In this document: piece after piece, positions 6,078-9,049 of the stretch
Layout of the letters: every line of letters starts with the position of its first letter
Numbering within the stretch: position 1 is the stretch's first letter
Assembly (NCBI GenBank): GCA_027314825.1
Contig: DAHVAB010000078.1
Coordinates: 1-9,049, forward strand
Reading direction: 5' to 3'
DNA: 9,049 bases
From: Solirubrobacterales bacterium
Lineage (GTDB): Bacteria; Actinomycetota; Thermoleophilia; Solirubrobacterales; Solirubrobacteraceae
Position numbers and translations under genes: made by a program
Notes under the pieces: model-generated
Seen by the model: only the letters and a program-made list of their open reading frames with translations
What the model was told of the DNA's origin: nothing
Databases searched by the model: none

Positions 6078-6536
6078 TCAGGACGGCAGCGGCTCAACCA
6101 CCAGGTACCGCTCCGGCTCATCGCCCTCACTGTGCGTGCTCACATCCCCACGCTCGCGCAGGTACTCATGGACGACCCGCCGATCGGCTGCCGGCATCGG
6201 ATCGAGCGCGACCTCCCGCCGCTCCCTCACCGCTTCATCGGCCGCTCCGTCCGCACGCCGGCAGAGAGCCTCGCTGCGCCGCTCCCGGTAACCGCCGGCA
6301 TCCACCACGATGCGCGTATCGCCCGGCCCCGCTTTGAAGACGATCCTCTGCGCCAGGTGCTGAATCGCGTCGATCGTCTGCCCGTGGCGGCCGATGAGCG
6401 GGCCGACGTCCTCGCCCTCGAAGCACCCGATCAGCACATCGCCGTCCCTCTGCACATCCACATCCACGTCGAGGCCGATCGCGTCTGCGATCTCCTCCAG
6501 CACCGCGCGCAGCTCCGCGCTCGATTCCTCGCTCAT
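6078..6536 (-). CDS. jag: Jag/KhpB RNA-binding protein (KH and R3H domains)
   Basis: The 152-residue product is the SpoIIIJ-associated protein (Jag, KhpB or EloR), an RNA-binding protein normally encoded just after yidC and linked in other bacteria to cell elongation and post-transcriptional control. A KH domain spans about 30-85, with GPLIGRHGQTIDAIQHL (45-61) containing the GxxG loop GRHG at 49-52. The R3H domain is at the C-terminus: DRRVVHEYL has the defining Arg119 and His123, followed by DVSTHSEGDEPERYLVV, close to the family's V.T.SEG..P.R.V. The N-terminal Jag_N domain of Firmicutes is absent, as is usual in actinobacteria. Its ATG at 6536 overlaps the yidC TGA by four bases, and GGGGAAGAG lies just upstream, so translation is probably coupled. 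Confidence 0.93.
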   Translation of the reverse strand: MSEESSAELRAVLEEIADAIGLDVDVDVQRDGDVLIGCFEGEDVGPLIGRHGQTIDAIQHLAQRIVFKAGPGDTRIVVDAGGYRERRSEALCRRADGAADEAVRERREVALDPMPAADRRVVHEYLRERGDVSTHSEGDEPERYLVVEPLPS

Positions 6537-7579
6537 CTTCTCTTCCCCGATCGCTTCTTCTTCTTTCTGGGCGGCTGTGGCGGCCGGGCCGGCGGCGTGC
6601 CGCCGGCCAGAGCCGGCTCCAGCTTCCGCCGTCGCCGCCCGCGCGGCCCTCCCGCGGGCTCCGCGCCGCCCTCGCCACCAGGCGATCCAGATCCGCCGCC
6701 GCCCGTGCCGCTCCCGCCGGCCCCGCCGCCGCCCTTGCCGCCACCGCCGCCATCACCGGGTCCGGTGACGCCGGAGGCCGGCAGCGGCGGTTGGCCGACG
6801 CGCCTCTTTATGTAGTACTGCTGGGCCACCGTCCAGAGGTTGGTGGTGATCCAGTACACGAGCAGGCCGGCCGGAAATTTGAAGATGAACAGCACGAAGA
6901 CCAGCGGCAGCAGCATCATCAGGCGGCGCTGGTTCTTGTCCGCGGTCGCGCTCATCAGCATCGTCGACCCCAGCTGAGAGCCGACGTAGAGCACGAGCAG
7001 GACGATCAGGACGATGCCGCTGGCGTGGTTGGTGATGTCCGGGATGAACAGGAACTTGGCCGAGTGCGGCGCCACCTGTTCGCAGCTCGTGTTTTCCACG
7101 AACTTCGCGGGAAGCTGCGCGATCGCGTGCACCGTCGTCCCGGGATGCGCCTTTTCGTAGTGGCTCAGCAGCTCGGTCCCGCAGATGTGCTTCTTCAGGT
7201 CGGCCCTCAGCATGTAGAACAGCGAGATGAAGACCGGCAGCTGCAGCACCAATGGCAGGCAGGACGCAAACGGGTTTATTTTGTTCTCCTGATAGAACTT
7301 CATCAGCTCCTGCTGCTGGCGCTGCTTGTCCTCCTTGTACTTCGCCTGGATCGCCTTCATCTGCGGCGCCAGCTGCTGCAGGCGCTGCATCGAGTGGTAC
7401 TGCTTGAAGGTCAGCGGCAGCATCACCGCCCGCACGACCACGGTCAGCCCCACGATCGCGATCCCCCAGCTCCCGCCCACGATGTTTTCGTGGATGAAGA
7501 CCATGATCGCCTGGAAGAGGCTGATCAGCGGCGAGAACGCGCTTTCGATGATGTTCGCGGCGACCAGGGCGTGGATCAT
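6533..7579 (-). CDS. yidC: Membrane protein insertase YidC (Oxa1 family)
   Basis: YidC inserts membrane proteins alone or with SecYEG. The 348-residue product has a first membrane segment near residues 33-57 with the conserved groove arginine (R50, VVVRAVMLPLT). A charged coiled-coil hairpin follows (about 60-100, QRLQQLAPQMKAIQAKYKEDKQRQQQ). Further segments lie at 105-125, 184-203, 218-235 and 237-256. The short N-terminus without a large external domain is the Gram-positive type. An external loop (about 130-182) holds Cys133 and Cys166. The tail after 270 is Gly-rich (271-313), then very basic (RGRRRR; RKKKKRSGKRR at the end), probably for ribosome contact. ATG 7579 is chosen because homology begins there and it meets the upstream small ORF. 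A GTG at 7645 would add 22 non-conserved residues. An 11-bp hairpin ends directly against this ATG. Confidence 0.94.
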   Translation of the reverse strand: MIHALVAANIIESAFSPLISLFQAIMVFIHENIVGGSWGIAIVGLTVVVRAVMLPLTFKQYHSMQRLQQLAPQMKAIQAKYKEDKQRQQQELMKFYQENKINPFASCLPLVLQLPVFISLFYMLRADLKKHICGTELLSHYEKAHPGTTVHAIAQLPAKFVENTSCEQVAPHSAKFLFIPDITNHASGIVLIVLLVLYVGSQLGSTMLMSATADKNQRRLMMLLPLVFVLFIFKFPAGLLVYWITTNLWTVAQQYYIKRRVGQPPLPASGVTGPGDGGGGGKGGGGAGGSGTGGGGSGSPGGEGGAEPAGGPRGRRRRKLEPALAGGTPPARPPQPPRKKKKRSGKRR

Positions 7580-7674
7580 CGCCGCACCCCGCCCGTGTGG
7601 GGGTGCGGCGCCGTCGCTCGCGCCGAGCGCGTAGCGCTCTGCCACTCACCGAATCTGCTCGCTGGGAAGTTCAT
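7576..7674 (-). CDS. Candidate yidC leader peptide (32 codons)
   Basis: An ATG at 7674 opens a 32-codon frame (MNFPASRFGEWQSATRSARA through HTGGVRR) that ends in a TGA overlapping the yidC ATG as ATGA. The same type of overlap links yidC to jag and rnpA to yidD in this cluster. GAGG lies 11 bases before the ATG and could itself pair with a nearby CCTC. The frame runs through both arms of the hairpin that hides the yidC ribosome site, so a ribosome translating it would open that hairpin. The peptide has no membrane segment or known arrest motif. Third positions are GC-rich (about 80%), which suits coding but is not proof in this genome. It may be a translational-coupling leader or a chance open frame. 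The frame is also open further upstream to 7854, within yidD, without visible similarity. Confidence 0.4.
   Translation of the reverse strand: MNFPASRFGEWQSATRSARATAPHPHTGGVRR
7580..7610 (-). promoter_or_regulatory. Perfect 11-bp stem-loop abutting the yidC start codon
   Basis: In the mRNA, CGCCGCACCCC and GGGGTGCGGCG form a perfect 11-bp stem around a nine-base loop (CACACGGGC). The last stem base is immediately followed by the yidC ATG. The only G-rich sequence able to act as a ribosome site (GGGG, about seven bases before ATG) is in the right arm, so folding should block initiation. There is no T tract, so it is not an intrinsic terminator. Confidence 0.75.
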
Positions 7675-7789
7675 CTTGGAGGGGACCTCAAATCCTGGGT
7701 GCGGCTGCCGCCCGCCGCCTCTTAGCGGGCCGTCCCGCCAGCCGGGGCCCGGGCCGACCCGCCCCCGCCGACCGGCGGCGCAGCGCTTC

Positions 7790-8128
7790 TCAGCCGCCCG
7801 CATGCCGCTCGGCCTTGAACAGCCGCTGAGCCTCCACCGGATCGTACCCGCCATCGCTGAACGGGGTGCACATCAGAAGCCTCCAGACGGCCAGCATAAA
7901 CCCCCTCAGCACCCCAAAGCGCCGCACCGCCTGCACCGCATATGCAGAGCAGGTCGGCTCGTAGCGGCAGCGCCTCGGCAGCGCGGGCGAGATCAGCCAG
8001 CTGTAGATCTGGATCGGCGCCAGAGCCGCCGCGCGCGCGCCGCGCACCAGCAGGCGCCAGAGCGAGCGAGCGCCTCTGGCCAGCGCCGGCGGGGCAGAGC
8101 GGATCGCCGCCACGGCGCCGCCGCTCAT
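7790..8128 (-). CDS. yidD: Membrane protein insertion efficiency factor YidD
   Basis: YidD is a small membrane-associated protein that assists YidC-dependent insertion. The 112-residue product has the family core from about residue 38: PIQIYSWLISPALPRRCRYEPTCSAYA, with the conserved CRYxPTCSxYA block (Cys54 and Cys60), then RRFGVLRGFMLAVWRLLMCTPFSDGGYDPV (69-98), including the third Cys (Cys87) and the typical F..GGYDPV ending. The roughly 35 residues before the core are Ala/Arg-rich and longer than usual. The ATG at 8128 overlaps the rnpA TGA by four bases, supporting this start and coupled translation. A gap of about 210 bases, including the candidate leader ORF, separates it from yidC. Confidence 0.93.
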   Translation of the reverse strand: MSGGAVAAIRSAPPALARGARSLWRLLVRGARAAALAPIQIYSWLISPALPRRCRYEPTCSAYAVQAVRRFGVLRGFMLAVWRLLMCTPFSDGGYDPVEAQRLFKAERHAGG

Positions 8129-8514
8129 GCCGCCTCCGCCATCTCTGCGTCATCCCGCAGCAGCCCAGCCTTCCCGAGCAGCTCGGCGAGCGCGCTCTGA
8201 ACGCCCGCGAGGCCCTCGCTCTGCGCGAGCTCCAGCAACGGCGGACGCGCCACGACGACGATGTCATCCCCGCCACGCAGCCTCTCGCTCATCCCGACGA
8301 CCGCTTCTCGCAGCACTCGCTTGACCCGGTTGCGCTCCACGGCGCCACCCACCCGTCGCGACACCGAGAGCCCCACCCGCGGCTGCTGCGCCGCCGGGTT
8401 CGGAAAGCTGTAGAGCACCAGGTGCCGGCTCGCCGACGAGGAACCATGACGGTACACGCGCTCGAACTCGGCGCTGCGCGTGAGCCGACCGCGACGTGCT
8501 TGGCGCGGCTTCAT
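8125..8514 (-). CDS. rnpA: Ribonuclease P protein component RnpA
   Basis: RnpA binds the catalytic RNase P RNA and the 5' leader of pre-tRNA. The 129-residue product starts at MKPRQARRGRLTRSAEFERV, the usual RLTRS..F..VY opening, then has PRVGLSVSRRVGGAVERNRVKRVLREA (45-71), including the RNR signature that contacts the RNA. The rest is a standard helical end plus a short acidic tail. ATG 8514 lies ten bases after the rpmH stop. The frame is open upstream for 30 more codons into rpmH, but that stretch has no RnpA similarity. The ribosome site before 8514 is weak, so coupling to rpmH is likely. Confidence 0.94.
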   Translation of the reverse strand: MKPRQARRGRLTRSAEFERVYRHGSSSASRHLVLYSFPNPAAQQPRVGLSVSRRVGGAVERNRVKRVLREAVVGMSERLRGGDDIVVVARPPLLELAQSEGLAGVQSALAELLGKAGLLRDDAEMAEAA

Positions 8515-8524
8515 CCCAGCGCCG

Positions 8525-8659
8525 TCACGCAGAGAGGCGCTTGCGTCCCTTGGCCCGCCGGCGCTTGAGCGTAATCCGGCCCGCGCGCGTGCGCATCCGC
8601 GCACGAAACCCGTGCGTCTTCGCTCGCTTGCGTTTCTTCGGCTGGTAGGTCCGCTTCAT
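8525..8659 (-). CDS. rpmH: 50S ribosomal protein bL34
   Basis: The 44-residue product, MKRTYQPKKRKRAKTHGFRA followed by RMRTRAGRITLKRRRAKGRKRLSA, is the canonical, highly basic bL34 of the large ribosomal subunit at normal length. The ATG at 8659 has GAGGA nine bases upstream. Upstream in-frame codons back to 8800 encode Gly/Arg-rich sequence without similarity and are excluded. It is the first gene of the leftward cluster, and rpmH next to dnaA/oriC is a common bacterial order, which places the origin to the right. Confidence 0.98.
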   Translation of the reverse strand: MKRTYQPKKRKRAKTHGFRARMRTRAGRITLKRRRAKGRKRLSA

Positions 8660-8734
8660 CGTCTCTGTCCTCGATCGCGCCCGCGGCCACGCGGCCCATC
8701 GCCAGATGGCCCGCCGGCAGCCGCCAACAGGCGC

Positions 8735-8740
8735 AGTATA
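8735..8740 (-). promoter_or_regulatory. Candidate -10 box of the rpmH promoter
   Basis: The minus strand reads TATACT, five of six matches to TATAAT, 75 bases before the rpmH ATG. It would give a 5' leader of roughly 65-70 bases. No good -35 lies at 16-18 bases, so this is a partial promoter call. Confidence 0.4.
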
Positions 8741-8937
8741 GCCCCGCCGCTCACCTGCCCGGCGCCACCGCCCCTCGCCACCCCCGCCACCCCTCCTCAC
8801 AGAGCCTCCGCGACGGCGACTCGGCGAGCGCCCATCTCACCTCTCGGCGCAGCTCCCCGATTTTTCCCGCCATTTGCGGCGAGCGACCACGACCCCCGCC
8901 TGCACCCCTCCCGACGTCGGCTATATTCGCTGCCGCC

Positions 8938-9001
8938 GGGCTCCCCGGAGCCCCCCCAGCCAGCAGTCATCCGACCCCCCACCGACGGGGGGCGATCGCC
9001 C
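8938..9001. repeat. Cluster of three inverted repeats near the origin side
   Basis: GGGCTC/GAGCCC around CCCG (8938-8953), CCCCCC/GGGGGG around ACCGAC (8975-8992), and the perfect 12-bp palindrome GGGCGATCGCCC (8990-9001) follow one another within 64 bases. None has a T tract. They could be attenuator or operator structures for a gene to the right, or origin-region secondary structure. Confidence 0.55.
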
Positions 9002-9049
9002 GTGCGCAACCACCAACCAAACCACATCTCCACCCCAGAATCGACTTGA

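Larger units (their letters stand above)
8660..9049. other. Gene-free rpmH upstream region (edge of rpmH-dnaA interval)
   Basis: No gene is supported in these 390 bases. The open frames here show no recognisable sequence and only reflect GC richness. The plus strand is strongly C-rich, and the last 50 bases are CA-rich. A candidate leftward -10 (8735-8740) serves rpmH. Plus-strand TATATT at 8922-8927 could be the -10 of a rightward gene beyond the window, but no -35 fits. Three inverted repeats lie at 8938-9001. I found no convincing DnaA box (TTATCCACA type), so the functional origin is probably to the right. Confidence 0.55.

Noticed and set aside
7580..7645. YidC could start at GTG 7645, adding 22 residues.
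   Set aside because: The added stretch is not conserved and has no hydrophobic character. The family N-terminus begins at ATG 7579, which also forms an ATGA overlap with the leader frame.
7741..7789. GC-rich inverted sequence after yidD as a terminator.
   Set aside because: The stems are short runs of G and C without a T tract, and the adjacent reading suggests continued transcription into yidC.
6791..8200. Long plus-strand open frame (469 codons) opposite yidC and yidD.
   Set aside because: It is antisense to two clearly recognised genes and encodes a His/Arg/Gln-rich sequence typical of GC-rich shadow frames.
8515..8604. RnpA could start 30 codons earlier, inside rpmH, recalling the rpmH-rnpA overlap known in Thermus.
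   Set aside because: The added residues are Ala/Arg/Ser-rich with no RnpA similarity, and homology starts at the ATG at 8514, just after the rpmH stop.

Overview
The window is high-GC DNA. Its right two thirds carry the conserved left flank of a bacterial replication origin, all on the minus strand: rpmH, rnpA, yidD, yidC, jag/khpB, rsmG, parA, parB. The gene order, GC-rich codon use, compact ParB, Jag without a Jag_N domain, and glycine-rich basic YidC tail suggest a deep-branching Actinomycetota, probably Thermoleophilia (Solirubrobacterales-like). The phylum is a fairly firm inference and the class a weaker one. The cluster is transcribed leftward, so the origin and dnaA should lie just beyond the right edge, and the cluster is co-oriented with the fork moving left.

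Layout. 1-461: the C-terminal part of an IS256/mutator-type transposase, cut by the window edge. 465-1283 (minus): a TIGR04255-family protein of unknown function whose last ~25 codons appear to be read from the IS end, so it was probably truncated by that insertion. 1547-1620 (minus): tRNA-Ile(GAU). 1816-3289 (plus): a UbiE/MenG-type methyltransferase overlapping a polytopic membrane protein that resembles UbiA prenyltransferases but lacks their clear Asp motifs. 3290-3356: a convergent junction with a 16-bp tandem repeat. 3357-8659 (minus): the origin-flanking cluster. 8660-9049: rpmH upstream region with no gene, a candidate -10 box and several hairpins.

How the genes fit together. RpmH is ribosomal protein bL34. 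RnpA is the protein subunit of RNase P. YidD and YidC insert membrane proteins, and Jag is an RNA-binding protein usually encoded beside YidC. RsmG methylates 16S rRNA. ParA and ParB segregate the chromosome by acting at parS. A parS-like 16-mer (14/16 to the canonical site) overlaps the GTG start codon of rsmG, two genes upstream of parB.

The most interesting feature is the yidC leader. A perfect 11-bp stem-loop ends directly against the yidC ATG and holds its only G-rich ribosome-binding sequence. A 32-codon open frame runs through the whole stem-loop and stops in a 4-base ATGA overlap with yidC. This layout is what a translation-coupled or arrest-peptide switch on an insertase gene would look like, comparable in logic to mifM-yidC2 of Bacillus subtilis. 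I see no known arrest motif or signal sequence in the peptide, so this is a hypothesis.
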